A stretch of 64,000 bases of DNA from Oscillibacter valericigenes Sjm18-20 (GTDB lineage Bacteria > Bacillota > Clostridia > Oscillospirales > Oscillospiraceae), in assembly GCA_000283575.1 (NCBI GenBank), contig AP012044.1:2914001-2978000 (forward strand), in the 5' to 3' direction. The translations under genes and the position numbers were made by a program. This document shows positions 43,819 through 52,444 of the stretch, piece by piece. Position 1 is the stretch's first letter, and every line of letters starts with the position of its first letter. The notes below the pieces were generated by a model. The model ran no database searches and was not told where the DNA came from. It was given only the letters and a program-made list of their open reading frames with translations.

Positions 43819-44748
43819 CTACTCCTCATAAATAGAATTGATCATAGCCTCCATGTCCAATTCCGAAATTTCGCCCATAATGCTGCATTCCAGATTATCA
43901 GCAAACCAAGTAGCCGTTAGCACATCGTTGTTTTCCATAATGTAATGGTCTATCTTGCCCGCTGTATATACAGTGACTTGACTGTCGTCCTTTTCCTGTA
44001 TAGAAGCTTGTGGCTTTTGATGCACATTTACAGATACAATAATCGTATGGCCTTTCGTTTCATTTTCATAGAGAGCAGTATATAAGGACTCCCCGATGTT
44101 AGGATAAGCATCCATTGTTACAAAGGTAAATCCTTCTGGAATCCACTTTGGCGAAACGGGCTGGGTGATGCCCGCCTTCTTCAATGCGTCTTCCAACGTC
44201 TGGCTTGAATCCAGCACGGTGCCGGAGGTATACTCCGCTCCCTGCGACGAAATTTCTTCGGTATGGAATTGGAAAATTTCCTGCGTCCACTGCGCAAACA
44301 TTTTAAAAATATTGATCTCAAATGCGTTTGCAGCCACCGCGCACAGACATACAACAGCGGCAGCGATGGTAATGATCCGCAGGAATCTATGACCCGCCCG
44401 TTTGGGCTGGGGAGCTTTCAAATCTGCCTGTTCCTCGTTTTTGCTGCTTTCATGGACAAGTTTATTTTGCTTATTATCGCCATGTACAGCAATCGTCTTT
44501 CCCTCCGTGGGGCAATAATTCTCTTGGAAGTCTTTCCATCCCGCCTCCACATCAAAATGCGGCGCAGTGGGGTCTTCCTCTTCCCGCTGTGCAATCACCT
44601 CCATCACGCGGGTGATAAATTTGTCATTGGCCGCGTCGTCGGAATCTCCGGATTCAAAATCGGCGCGGGCAATGCTTTTTAATTTCTCAGTGCTCATCTG
44701 TTCGAGAAATTGGTATGAATCGCTTTTCTTACCATCAAGGTCAGGCAT
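43819..44748 (-). CDS. Membrane anti-sigma factor with DUF4367 domain (module 1)
   Basis: 309 residues. Cytoplasmic N-terminus 1-120 (acidic, sigma-binding), one membrane helix at 122-142 ('LRIITIAAAVVCLCAVAANA'), external DUF4367 domain at about 195-309 ('PVSPKWIPEGFTFVTMDAYP', 'DVLTATWFADNLECSIMGEI'). This architecture is that of anti-sigma factors that sequester an ECF sigma factor until an envelope signal is sensed. An ECF-type promoter motif lies between it and the sigma gene. It differs from the 56591 copy at about a dozen residues. Confidence 0.87.
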   Translation of the reverse strand: MPDLDGKKSDSYQFLEQMSTEKLKSIARADFESGDSDDAANDKFITRVMEVIAQREEEDPTAPHFDVEAGWKDFQENYCPTEGKTIAVHGDNKQNKLVHESSKNEEQADLKAPQPKRAGHRFLRIITIAAAVVCLCAVAANAFEINIFKMFAQWTQEIFQFHTEEISSQGAEYTSGTVLDSSQTLEDALKKAGITQPVSPKWIPEGFTFVTMDAYPNIGESLYTALYENETKGHTIIVSVNVHQKPQASIQEKDDSQVTVYTAGKIDHYIMENNDVLTATWFADNLECSIMGEISELDMEAMINSIYEE

Positions 44749-44765
44749 ATTGAAACCTCCTTGCT

Positions 44766-44801
44766 ATAATAGTGTCTGAAAAATAAAGAAAGCGGACAAA
44801 A
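44766..44801 (-). promoter_or_regulatory. ECF-type promoter of anti-sigma gene (module 1)
   Basis: Minus strand TGTCCGC, 14 nt after the C, AGACACTATTAT. The same spacing and words occur upstream of both amidase genes and the second anti-sigma gene. Confidence 0.65.
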
Positions 44802-44825
44802 AGTTGAAAAAATTTTTTAGCAATT

Positions 44826-45317
44826 TCAACTTCTGTCTTTCTCCAGCTTTTTACGTAATTCTTTCTTTGCACGGTCCACTCGTTTTCGACAAGCCTCTGC
44901 GGAAACGCCCAGTTCCTCCGCAATTTCAGAGTATGTATGCTGTTCTACCGAAGAGAGCCGGAGCAAGTGTAAGTCTTCTGCGGACACGATACCCCCATAT
45001 TCAAGCTCAACGTCCGGATCGTCCTCGCGGCTCCCCAATTCCTCAATAGGTATTCCCTCGTCATCAATCGGCACACTTGCAAACCGTTCCTGGCTTCGCT
45101 GCCGATTCCGTACAACGTTATAGACAATTTTCCGCAGCCATGTTTTAGGATATTCCACTTGCTCCAGATCGTCCGTTTCCATCACAATTCGGAATGTCTC
45201 CTGAACAATTTCCTCTGCCGCGTCAGGTGTATCCAGCAAACAGGCGGCATGAAACAGCAGTTTTGAGTATTGTCGATACCATTGCTCAACAAATATTCTC
45301 TTTTGATTGACATCCAC
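44826..45317 (-). CDS. ECF RNA polymerase sigma factor (module 1)
   Basis: 163 residues from GTG 45317 (GGGAGG upstream). Region 2: 'LFHAACLLDTPDAAEEIVQE' 'TFRIVMETDD' and 'YPKTWLRKIVYNVVRNRQR'. Region 4: 'LSSVEQHTYSEIAEELGVSA' 'EACRKRVDRAKKEL'. An extracytoplasmic-function sigma factor, followed by its anti-sigma gene after 77 nt. It is identical to the 56022 copy except near residue 8 (RIF against RTL). Confidence 0.92.
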   Translation of the reverse strand: MDVNQKRIFVEQWYRQYSKLLFHAACLLDTPDAAEEIVQETFRIVMETDDLEQVEYPKTWLRKIVYNVVRNRQRSQERFASVPIDDEGIPIEELGSREDDPDVELEYGGIVSAEDLHLLRLSSVEQHTYSEIAEELGVSAEACRKRVDRAKKELRKKLEKDRS

Positions 45318-45362
45318 AGGGATTGCCTCCCATCCGCAGAATTCTCAATTATTTCCACACTT

Positions 45363-45392
45363 AGTATAACATGTAAAAGTGTCCAATGTAAA
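45363..45392 (-). promoter_or_regulatory. Housekeeping-type promoter of sigma gene (module 1)
   Basis: Minus strand TTTACA, 18 nt, TATACT, about 45 nt before the GTG start. The other module keeps the same boxes and spacing with a different spacer, which supports both as functional. Confidence 0.6.
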
Positions 45393-45410
45393 AAAATAAT
45401 ATATTTTAAA

Positions 45411-45450
45411 ATTTTTGTCCGCTTTTTCGGTTTTCCAGACACTATTATTA
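45411..45450 (+). promoter_or_regulatory. ECF-type promoter of amidase gene (module 1)
   Basis: TGTCCGC, 14 nt, AGACACTATTAT on the plus strand, with a leader of about 140 nt. It is back to back with the sigma gene promoter. Confidence 0.65.
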
Positions 45451-45589
45451 CGAAGGGAAACCGAAATCGACGATCCCACACCACCGGGGGCACGAAAGGA
45501 GCGGACCAATGCAGTAAGTATTATAGCAGAGACATTCTGCATATCTCTATTCCGGCAGATTCTTTACAAAATGAGAAAAGAGGTATAAC

Positions 45590-46801
45590 ATGAAAAAGAA
45601 AATGATGAGTTTGGCTCTGGCGCTGGTTATGTGCCTGTCCCTGTGCGTTCCGGCGTTTGCAGTAGAAACCGATAGTGCACCTCATGTAACCCAGAACAAT
45701 GTTATTAATTTGGCATGTAACACTGCAACACAACTTCTTGAGGATTACTATGACGTTACCAACGTTTCTGGAGAAATCACAAATATTGAAGCGACCTCGG
45801 GCGAAGTAAATTATGTAGTCAGTGTTTCTTATACCACTCAAATCAAAGCGAAAACCCCGGATGATGCTCCGTATATTCAGGGCATTTTGGCCGCAATGGA
45901 GGACCTGACCGATGAAAGCGAGCTTCAAAGAGCTAACGATTATCTGACCATTTGGCGTGGAGAATTGGAGCGTGAACATATCGGAAAAGAACTTTCTCAC
46001 AATGCAGAATTCATTGTGTCTGTTCCGCTGTTGCTGAAATCCAGCAATTCCGATATTAATTCCAATGAATTTTTGAACACACTTTCAGTCGAAAATGCGG
46101 AAGTCAAGGTTCATACATACGATGAACTTCACTCTTCTGCTAGCCGTGCAGTTTACGTTGATGAGCCGTTGACTTCTTTTGTACCTACCGCGCAGGAGGT
46201 CATGGAAAATGCTCGTAATGACGTAAGCAATATCATCTCTGGCAGTAGCAGCAATCAGGCCAGAGGGGCCAGAGCGTCAAGCATGTCTAGAGCACAAGAA
46301 TTAGATCGTGTAGATGCGGCCTCTTACGCAACACAAGAGAACAATTTTCCGACTGGACATAGGCCCGACGGAAGCAAATATGCGCACTATGATTCGGACT
46401 GTGCAAACTTTGTTTCTCAGTGTTATAGCGCAGGCGGAGTCGAGCAGGCTGGTGTGTGGTATGACGATTCAAGCTGCTGGAACTTGACTGGTGGCCCCAG
46501 AAAATTAAAGAATCACTATGGGATCACTGACTATATGCTCGATAATGATATTGTGTTCCATGCTGGAACTGGTACGTGGAATCGCGCTTTCGCTGGGAGC
46601 ATCATGTATTTTCCGAAATCTCTCACTAAGCAGGCTCATGTCGGCATTATCACAAGTAATGATGGACAAACCGCCTATTATAGTGCGCATACGCGTAATC
46701 ATCGCGATGAACCATTTCCCGATCATTACAAAAAGGTTATGGATTTCTATATTCCGGTTTGGGATTCTCATACCGGTACTTGGACACCACAGAATTTTTA
46801 A
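45590..46801 (+). CDS. Exported amidase-domain (Amidase_6, NlpC/P60-like) protein 1
   Basis: 403 residues. Signal peptide 1-24 ('MSLALALVMCLSLCVPAFA'). An N-terminal region (about 30-220) of unknown fold. C-terminal papain-like amidase domain with 'DSDCANFVSQCYSAGGVEQA' (catalytic Cys near 270) and 'QAHVGIITSNDGQ' (His near 348). The family probably cleaves peptide or amide bonds in the cell wall. It is divergent from the sigma gene and driven by the ECF-type promoter. Its signal peptide is nearly the same as that of the 55749 gene while the mature protein is unrelated up to the amidase domain. Confidence 0.85.
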   Translation: MKKKMMSLALALVMCLSLCVPAFAVETDSAPHVTQNNVINLACNTATQLLEDYYDVTNVSGEITNIEATSGEVNYVVSVSYTTQIKAKTPDDAPYIQGILAAMEDLTDESELQRANDYLTIWRGELEREHIGKELSHNAEFIVSVPLLLKSSNSDINSNEFLNTLSVENAEVKVHTYDELHSSASRAVYVDEPLTSFVPTAQEVMENARNDVSNIISGSSSNQARGARASSMSRAQELDRVDAASYATQENNFPTGHRPDGSKYAHYDSDCANFVSQCYSAGGVEQAGVWYDDSSCWNLTGGPRKLKNHYGITDYMLDNDIVFHAGTGTWNRAFAGSIMYFPKSLTKQAHVGIITSNDGQTAYYSAHTRNHRDEPFPDHYKKVMDFYIPVWDSHTGTWTPQNF

Positions 46802-47048
46802 ATATTCTAAAGAGTGATGGGAGATGAGCACTTGCCATCTCCCATCACCATATTTTGTACCAGAGACTTAACAGCTTTGAAATTGTGATGTGGTTACGAC
46901 AAGGTATCGGAGGAGACGCAGTATAGATCTTTTCTAAAGAGAAGTAGCCGTTATGATAACATCGGTGCAGGCCCTTGATCAGAGGTAATTTACTGTCATG
47001 TAAAGAACAATTGAGCTTTGAATAAAAAAGGGAAGGTTGTTGTTAATT

Positions 47049-47822
47049 GTGCTTAATCAGACTTTTTTCAAAAAAATTGTCGTTCTTCTTTTAACCATTT
47101 GTATTCTTTTTCTCGCGGGTTGTGGAGGCAACGCGGATCAAACAAATTCTTCGTCTGGTATATCATCAGGCGTAACAGAACCAAGCGCATCTATGGAACC
47201 GACTTCTTCATCTAATGCATCGTCAAATTCAGCATCGTCAGGCACTCCGGCACAGCAAAATACGCCTAAAAAGATTCACGTGGGCGGAAAAATCTATTCA
47301 ACTGAGTTCCCAATTCCAACAGCTGATACCTTCGGCCTGACCGGAACAGACGCTACTCTCTACAACTTGGCTGTGGGTCAATTTAACAATTCTGTTTTAG
47401 GAGAGGACGTATTGGGTAAGGGTAGCACGGACCTTGCGTTTCCCGCCCTTACGCTTTTAGGCAGTCAGGAAAATGATGATGGAACGACAACTTATGTTGT
47501 TACGTTCCGAGGACTTTACTTTTATGGATTGGGAGATGCTCTCAAAGATCTAAAGCATCCTACTTATGATGGTGATGGATGCAGCAGTAATTTGGAATCC
47601 TTTATCGTGGATAAAAACGGAAAATGCATCAGCAAAGACAGGCTTCATGATGACGAGGGCAGTGAGGGCATTAAACGGGTCTGCGGTTCTTTAAAAAGTC
47701 TTGCAGACTTTCTGATTCGCAATCAGCGCGATCCGATCAATCCTGCAGATGCCAGGGATATTCCACTGCTGGACAAAGATCAGATGCTTCAGGCATATCT
47801 CAATTACTTTTTTGAAATGTGA
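47049..47822 (+). CDS. Lipoprotein of unknown function
   Basis: About 257 residues. Lipobox 'ILFLAGCGG' after a hydrophobic helix; a Ser/Thr/Asn-rich linker (residues 30-75) then a soluble domain ('HVGGKIYSTEFPIPTADTFG', 'DDGTTTYVVTFRGLYFYGLG'). GGAAGG at 47031-47036 best supports GTG 47049; TTG 47037 lies directly on it. It is downstream of amidase 1 but 235 nt away, so it may be separately transcribed. Confidence 0.7.
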   Translation: MLNQTFFKKIVVLLLTICILFLAGCGGNADQTNSSSGISSGVTEPSASMEPTSSSNASSNSASSGTPAQQNTPKKIHVGGKIYSTEFPIPTADTFGLTGTDATLYNLAVGQFNNSVLGEDVLGKGSTDLAFPALTLLGSQENDDGTTTYVVTFRGLYFYGLGDALKDLKHPTYDGDGCSSNLESFIVDKNGKCISKDRLHDDEGSEGIKRVCGSLKSLADFLIRNQRDPINPADARDIPLLDKDQMLQAYLNYFFEM

Positions 47823-47874
47823 ATAGCTGCTACATTTGATCGCGTAGCTACAGTAAGAAAGTGACCATTAAACC

Positions 47875-48027
47875 GTGTACGAAACAGGGCTGATCAATGG
47901 CACTCCTGCTAAGATGTTTAGCCCAAATGCCCCTTTAACGTATGGCCAGGTTGTGGCAATGGTAACTCGTCTGTATAGCACTTATATTGGAGACACTCAT
48001 AAATTTTGTCAAGGCTTCTGCAACTGA
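47875..48027 (+). pseudogene. SLH-domain fragment
   Basis: 'VYETGLINGTPAKMFSPNAP' then 'LTYGQVVAMVTRLYS' reads as the middle of an S-layer-homology repeat (G.I.G ... F.P...LT..Q....). There is no start, and the frame stops after 50 codons. It is probably the tail of a lost surface protein. Confidence 0.6.
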
Positions 48028-48365
48028 CGTTTGGTGCCAGTCCCATCTTGGCTATGCAAAATTTCTAAATTTGATTAATCTCGTGCTGAGATGTGCCAGT
48101 TATCTTTTCATTGCCTTCAAGTGAGTTCGTCCCGATCAAGAAGTCTACAAACTTTAGTGGCGTTACCGGCATTATCCTCTTGAGTTGAAATCAATTTAAA
48201 GTATGCTATATCCTTGTGTTGCGCTCATGGATGGCTCGCTGGGCTATCGAGGGATTTCCCTTCAGGTTCATTACCATCACGTAATCTACCCAGATAAAAG
48301 GCAAACGATTGTGAGTGAGATTTACAAAATAAACCCATCGGTTGCAAATATGCTCCCGATGACTT

Positions 48366-48397
48366 TTTTCTTTGTTTACAGCAACGCAGAATTTGAT
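48366..48397 (+). repeat. Degenerate copy I of the dispersed repeat
   Basis: TTCTTTGTTTACAGCAACGC then AGAATTTGATTCG, about 80 percent match to the core. It coincides with the stop of the remnant at 48376-48522. Confidence 0.45.
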
Positions 48398-48522
48398 TCG
48401 ATAGGAGCGGATTCTGCAGATATTGCCAAAAGCTCTCCGGCAATCTCAGCATTTTCAAACCGCAGAGTATCCGCGTCCTTTCTGCCGAATGCCAAGAAAT
48501 CAATATTGCCGTACCAAACCTG
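48376..48522 (-). pseudogene. C-terminal remnant of an unidentified protein
   Basis: A minus frame 'QVWYGNIDFLAFGRKDADTL' 'RFENAEIAGELLAISAESAP' has convincing coding character but no start. I do not recognise the family. Confidence 0.35.
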
Positions 48523-48633
48523 CTAAGAAAAGTCAAGGACAAATCTTGGCAGGCTGAATAAAAATATGATTGTAATTTAGGCATAGCAAAGCAGACCATC
48601 GGCGAGCCGCTGGCCTAAGAAATAATGGTTTTT

Positions 48634-49839
48634 TTAGCTTGCGTATACCTCGCTTACACGGGCGTAATAGATGCGCAGAAACTTGTTGAGGGCAGCAATC
48701 TTTGCAACCTTCTTCGGCTTGCCTTCAGCCTCCTTTTTCAGCATATAAAGATATACTGCATTGTCTTGAGCCGGCTTTACTGTCTTAAGGCATTTCATTA
48801 CCTCGTACCCGGTTTTCCGAAGCAGTGAAGACCCACGTTTGGAAATTTTACGTCGTGTACCCGTAAAGCTTCCTGATTGAAACGGCGGCGAGTCAATTCC
48901 AGCGAATGCAATCAGTGCGCTGCCGCTATGAAAACAGCGCACATCGCCAATCTCAGCAATGAGCCTTGGCGCTAAGACGTCGCCCACACCGTTCATGGCA
49001 CGAACAATATCGTATTCAGGCAAAGTGATTGCAAGCGCCTGCATTTGTGTTAAAATGGTTTCCAGAGTCTTGTTCACTTCTTTCAGGACTCTCACGGCTT
49101 CCAGCGTTAACATTTTGGTCGATGCGGCACTGGAGGGCAAAGTGGGGATACCATTGCAAGCCAGGGCGTAAATTGCTTTCGCCTTGGGTTCACTTGCGTG
49201 GTATCCTTTCTTTTTTGCCCAAGCACAATAACTATGGATGAACTGAACCTCGCTTTTTTTAGTAATGTTGTCAAAATGCCAGTATTCTGCTACGAAGTCA
49301 CTAAGTTTGTCCTTTGTTGGTTCCTCTGAGCGCTTGCCGCTGAGCAATGTTTTTATCCCAGGCATGGTCCTGTCCAACAGATCGGTCAAGGCCAGTTTAC
49401 ACTCAATACGGATTGTAATGTAGTGTGCATATTGCCGCCCCAGGAGCCTAAGCTGCGCATATAACTCATCTGGCAACGTGTAGTCCGCGAGCTTAAACCA
49501 GTGATCAATTCCATAGTTCGCGATACGGACAGAATCCAATTTATCCGTTTTGCCTTTGCGTATTGCTGTTGAAGCATACTTTTTCATTGCCAATGGATTG
49601 ATTACACTCACAAACATGCCTGCATCTTTGAAACTGGAAAGCAGCGGCAAATGGTATGCTCCAGTAGCCTCCATTACAATTCTGACTTCTCCTTCTATGG
49701 ATTGAATATGGGATACCAATGCACGAAGCTCCGGTTCGGTGTGCTGTATTTCATATGGGGAAGCAACCACTTCTCCGTATGGCCTGAGAATACAGACGGT
49801 GCTCTTGCCTTTTGATACATCAATGCCTACGCTTGTCAT
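48634..49839 (-). CDS. IS110-family transposase
   Basis: 401 residues. N-terminal DEDD RuvC-like domain ('SVGIDVSKGKSTVCILRPYG', 'VMEATGAYHLPLLSSF', 'NPLAMKKYASTAIRKGKTDK' 'LDSVRIA') and C-terminal transposase_20 domain ('ITLPEYDIVRAMNGVGDVLA', 'FAGIDSPPFQSGSFTGTRRK', with the Ser of the serine-recombinase-like active site in this region). Starts at ATG 49839 behind AGGAGG. Intact. Confidence 0.92.
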   Translation of the reverse strand: MTSVGIDVSKGKSTVCILRPYGEVVASPYEIQHTEPELRALVSHIQSIEGEVRIVMEATGAYHLPLLSSFKDAGMFVSVINPLAMKKYASTAIRKGKTDKLDSVRIANYGIDHWFKLADYTLPDELYAQLRLLGRQYAHYITIRIECKLALTDLLDRTMPGIKTLLSGKRSEEPTKDKLSDFVAEYWHFDNITKKSEVQFIHSYCAWAKKKGYHASEPKAKAIYALACNGIPTLPSSAASTKMLTLEAVRVLKEVNKTLETILTQMQALAITLPEYDIVRAMNGVGDVLAPRLIAEIGDVRCFHSGSALIAFAGIDSPPFQSGSFTGTRRKISKRGSSLLRKTGYEVMKCLKTVKPAQDNAVYLYMLKKEAEGKPKKVAKIAALNKFLRIYYARVSEVYAS

Positions 49840-50105
49840 GTTGAACCCTCCTGAATGATTGTTTTGTAATTGTAATCCCATCTGCACTTATTGCGATTCA
49901 GTTTGGTTCGTTACACGAAAGCCCGTATGGGTTTCAACCTGCCTAATCGAATGTTTACAACAAGGGATGGCTGACAGTTTTGTTGCCGGAGGCTTCGCTC
50001 CATAAAGCGCCACGCCAAACCAATTACTTCCCTTATTGTAAAAGAATAAGCGCAAATGTGAAACGCCCGTCGGCGTCCTACACTTACGCTTTTTATAGTA
50101 CCAAA
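49840..50105 (-). ncRNA. Candidate IS110 left-end noncoding (bridge-RNA) region
   Basis: About 265 nt upstream of the transposase carry no open frame of note. In IS110-group elements the corresponding end encodes the bridge RNA that pairs with donor and target DNA. Potential stems include CCGACGGGCG and CGCTTTATGGAGCG on the minus strand. The boundary is inferred from where the hydrolase gene is interrupted. Confidence 0.4.
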
Positions 50106-50232
50106 ATCATATCCTAATTTGCTGTATTCATCGCAGACACTAAGAATATGCTTGTTGATGCCGTATATCTCGTGCAGAACAATAATTGCAACATCGGAAC
50201 TGTTTAAATAGGTTAGCAAATATGGTTTCCTC
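50106..50232 (-). pseudogene. Dienelactone-hydrolase-family fragment
   Basis: 'DVAIIVLHEIYGINKHILSV' 'CDEYSKLGYDF' is the N-terminal strand and oxyanion region of dienelactone hydrolase-like alpha/beta hydrolases (VIVLHEIYGIN). It is cut at one end by IS110 and at the other by IS21, leaving about 38 codons. Confidence 0.65.
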
Positions 50233-50310
50233 TGTCAACGCCGATTTGAATTTGCAGTTTTTCGCCGGTTAAAAAATGCAGGAAAACAGCGGCGAGGGAA
50301 TGTCCTAAAA

Positions 50311-51108
50311 TTAGTTTTGTCCCTGCTCGAAGAGGGTATTGACGATGTGCTGTTTTTGCTTCATGTATTCTTTGCGTTCTTTTAGCCGGTAGCTTTCGCC
50401 CTTGATATTGACGACGGTACAGTGGTGCAGAACACGATCGAGTATCGCGGAGGCGATGGTGACATCAGCAAAGATCTCGTTCCATTGGGAAAAGGTCTTG
50501 TTGGAGGTAAAGACTGTTGAGACCTTTCCATACCGTCTGGCAATAAGCTGAAAGAACAGGTTCGCCCCCTGAATATCCATTGGGAGATACCCGATTTCGT
50601 CGATGATGAGCAGCTTGTATTTGCCCAGAGTTTTGAGCTTATCTGGAAGACGGTTTTCAAAATGGGCCTTTTTGAGCTGCTCAATCAGTGAGTGGCAGTT
50701 AATGTAGTAAGTGGAGAATCGATGCCTGGCGGCGACCATCCCCAGCGCCGAGGCCAGATGGGTCTTGCCCACGCCGGGCGGGCCGAGAAAGACGATATTT
50801 TTTCCATTCTCCAGAAAACGCATGGTGGCCAGTTCCTCGATCTGCCGCTTGTCAATGGAGGGCTGAAAACTGAAATCAAAGTCCTCCAACGTCTTTTTGA
50901 TGGGAAAGCCCGACATCTGCACCTGTTTTTCATAGGCGCGCCGTCGTTTGCTGAGCGCCTCCTCTGCAAAGATATGGTCGAGCACCTCCACGATGTTAAG
51001 CTCGTCTTTTACAGCTCTCTCAAGATAATTGTCCAGGATCTCCAGCGTGTTTTTCATTTTCAGGCTTTCAAGGTTCTCCCTGAGGCGTTCCATCGTCAGT
51101 TCCGTCAT
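50311..51108 (-). CDS. istB: IS21 helper ATPase IstB
   Basis: 265 residues. AAA+ ATPase related to DnaC: Walker A 'LGPPGVGKTHLASAL', Walker B 'LLIIDEIGYLP', sensor region 'VFTSNKTFSQW', C-terminus 'LDRVLHHCTVVNIKGESYRL'. It promotes IstA activity. Overlaps istA by 4 nt. Intact. Confidence 0.95.
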   Translation of the reverse strand: MTELTMERLRENLESLKMKNTLEILDNYLERAVKDELNIVEVLDHIFAEEALSKRRRAYEKQVQMSGFPIKKTLEDFDFSFQPSIDKRQIEELATMRFLENGKNIVFLGPPGVGKTHLASALGMVAARHRFSTYYINCHSLIEQLKKAHFENRLPDKLKTLGKYKLLIIDEIGYLPMDIQGANLFFQLIARRYGKVSTVFTSNKTFSQWNEIFADVTIASAILDRVLHHCTVVNIKGESYRLKERKEYMKQKQHIVNTLFEQGQN

Positions 51109-52321
51109 AACAATACCTCGTCATACCGGCTCAAATCATGTGGCTGGATGGGAAAATCGATGACGTTGTCACCGTCCAGCAGCGTGTTTTCGATGTCGAA
51201 AGACTGCTTGACTGTCAGCCTGCGGTAGTGATGGGCATTGACGACCATGTCCTTTTTCTGATAGGATATCCGGTGCAGGGCGATTTGCTTTCCTTCGTGG
51301 TAGACGGCGAGCAGGTTGTCCAGCGCTACGACTGCCACATCTTTGCCGGCGTATTCTGATGGCACGGAATACTGATTACCGCCGTACGAGATGAGGCAGT
51401 CTTTTTGCACCCGGCGCAGGTTAATTTTGTCGATAATATATTCGCGTTGAGAGGGTTGAGGCCCTCTTTTTTTAATCGCTCGAAGGGAATCTCATTTGTT
51501 GTGGCATGCACCTTTCCATTGACCTTGCTGCACCAGGCCAGCGCCTGGCCGTTGAGGTCATACAAGGAGCTATACTTGATGCCCACCATGAAATTATCCC
51601 GGACGAACTGTACGGTGCGCTCCACCTTGCCTTTCGTCTGGCCCCGGTATGGCCTGCACAGCACAGGCTTGAAGCCGTAGAACCCGGCAAAGTCCTCAAA
51701 CTGCCGGTTCAGGGTGCTGTCCTCCTGCTTCAGCAGCCGCTTGATGACGACCTGTTTCATGTTGTCGTACAGGATTTCCTCGGGGTATCCGCCGAAGTAC
51801 CGGAACGCGTTGGCATGGCAGCGGATCAGTGTGTTTGTGCTCATGTCGGTCACAAACTCTATGTACCGCGCCCGTGAGTATCCGAGAATAAACAGAAAGC
51901 AGTACAGCTTCTTCAGCTTTCCGCCCTCCATGACGGTGTGATCCTCGAAAAATGCCCAGTCCATCTGCCCTTGCAGCCCCGGCATTGTCTCAAACCGCAC
52001 CGTTGCCTTCTCGTCCAGCTGCTCCTTTTTGTTGCGTACGTATTCTCGCACGATGCTGTGCCCGCCGTCAAAGCCCTGCTCCCGGATCTTTTCCGGAATT
52101 CGCTCCGCTGAGTACGGCGCTTCCTCCAGCCATATTGCGATCTGCTCCTTGTACGGGTCCAGCTTTGACGGCTTCGCCGCGCTCAGGCTGTATACCGGCC
52201 GTGTCTCGCTCTCGGCGTATTTCTTCGCCGTCCTCGGGTCAAGGTTGTACTTGTGCGCGATCTCCGTGTAGCTCAGTCCTTTTTGCCGGTCGCGGATATC
52301 CATCCAGTTTGCTCCTTCCAT
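51105..52321 (-). pseudogene. istA: IS21 transposase IstA with a frameshift
   Basis: The first part (to about 51447) holds the helix-turn-helix 'KGLSYTEIAHKYNLDPRTAK' and the DDE core ('GQMDWAFFED', 'ILYDNMKQVV', 'PYRGQTKGKVERTVQFVRDN'). One base is then missing after 'GLNPL' near 51445, and the remaining 110 codons ('EYIIDKINLRRVQKDCLISY' 'GGNQYSVPSEYAG') lie in another frame. The C-terminal domain is therefore lost from the main product. Start ATG 52321 or 52303 (the latter with AAGGAG). Confidence 0.85.
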
Positions 52322-52444
52322 TCTGACACCCTTTCCGCCTCCATTACGGCAGGCAGATTCGAGTGTACCATATTGCATTTCTCTCCGCTGCAAACCTGCA
52401 TTTTTTGACCGGCGTTTTCTTGCATTTTATCACTGGCGCTGACA

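Larger units (their letters stand above)
43155..45660 (-). repeat. Long inverted repeat, left copy (ECF module 1)
   Basis: Runs from the sigma-like gene remnant through the small exported gene, anti-sigma and ECF sigma genes and the divergent promoters to the end of the amidase signal-peptide codons. It is the reverse complement of 55675-58190. Identity is near total over the sigma and anti-sigma genes and falls gradually at both ends. Confidence 0.9.
50233..52444 (-). mobile_element. IS21-family insertion sequence
   Basis: 2.2 kb. Ends TGTCAACGCC (50233) and GGCGCTGACA (52444) are inverted, with further shared internal end repeats (CGCCGGT.AAAAAATGCAGG). Carries istA and istB. Its right end cuts off a relaxase gene and its left end a hydrolase gene, so the flanks are not from one gene and a deletion or rearrangement followed insertion. 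Confidence 0.85.
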
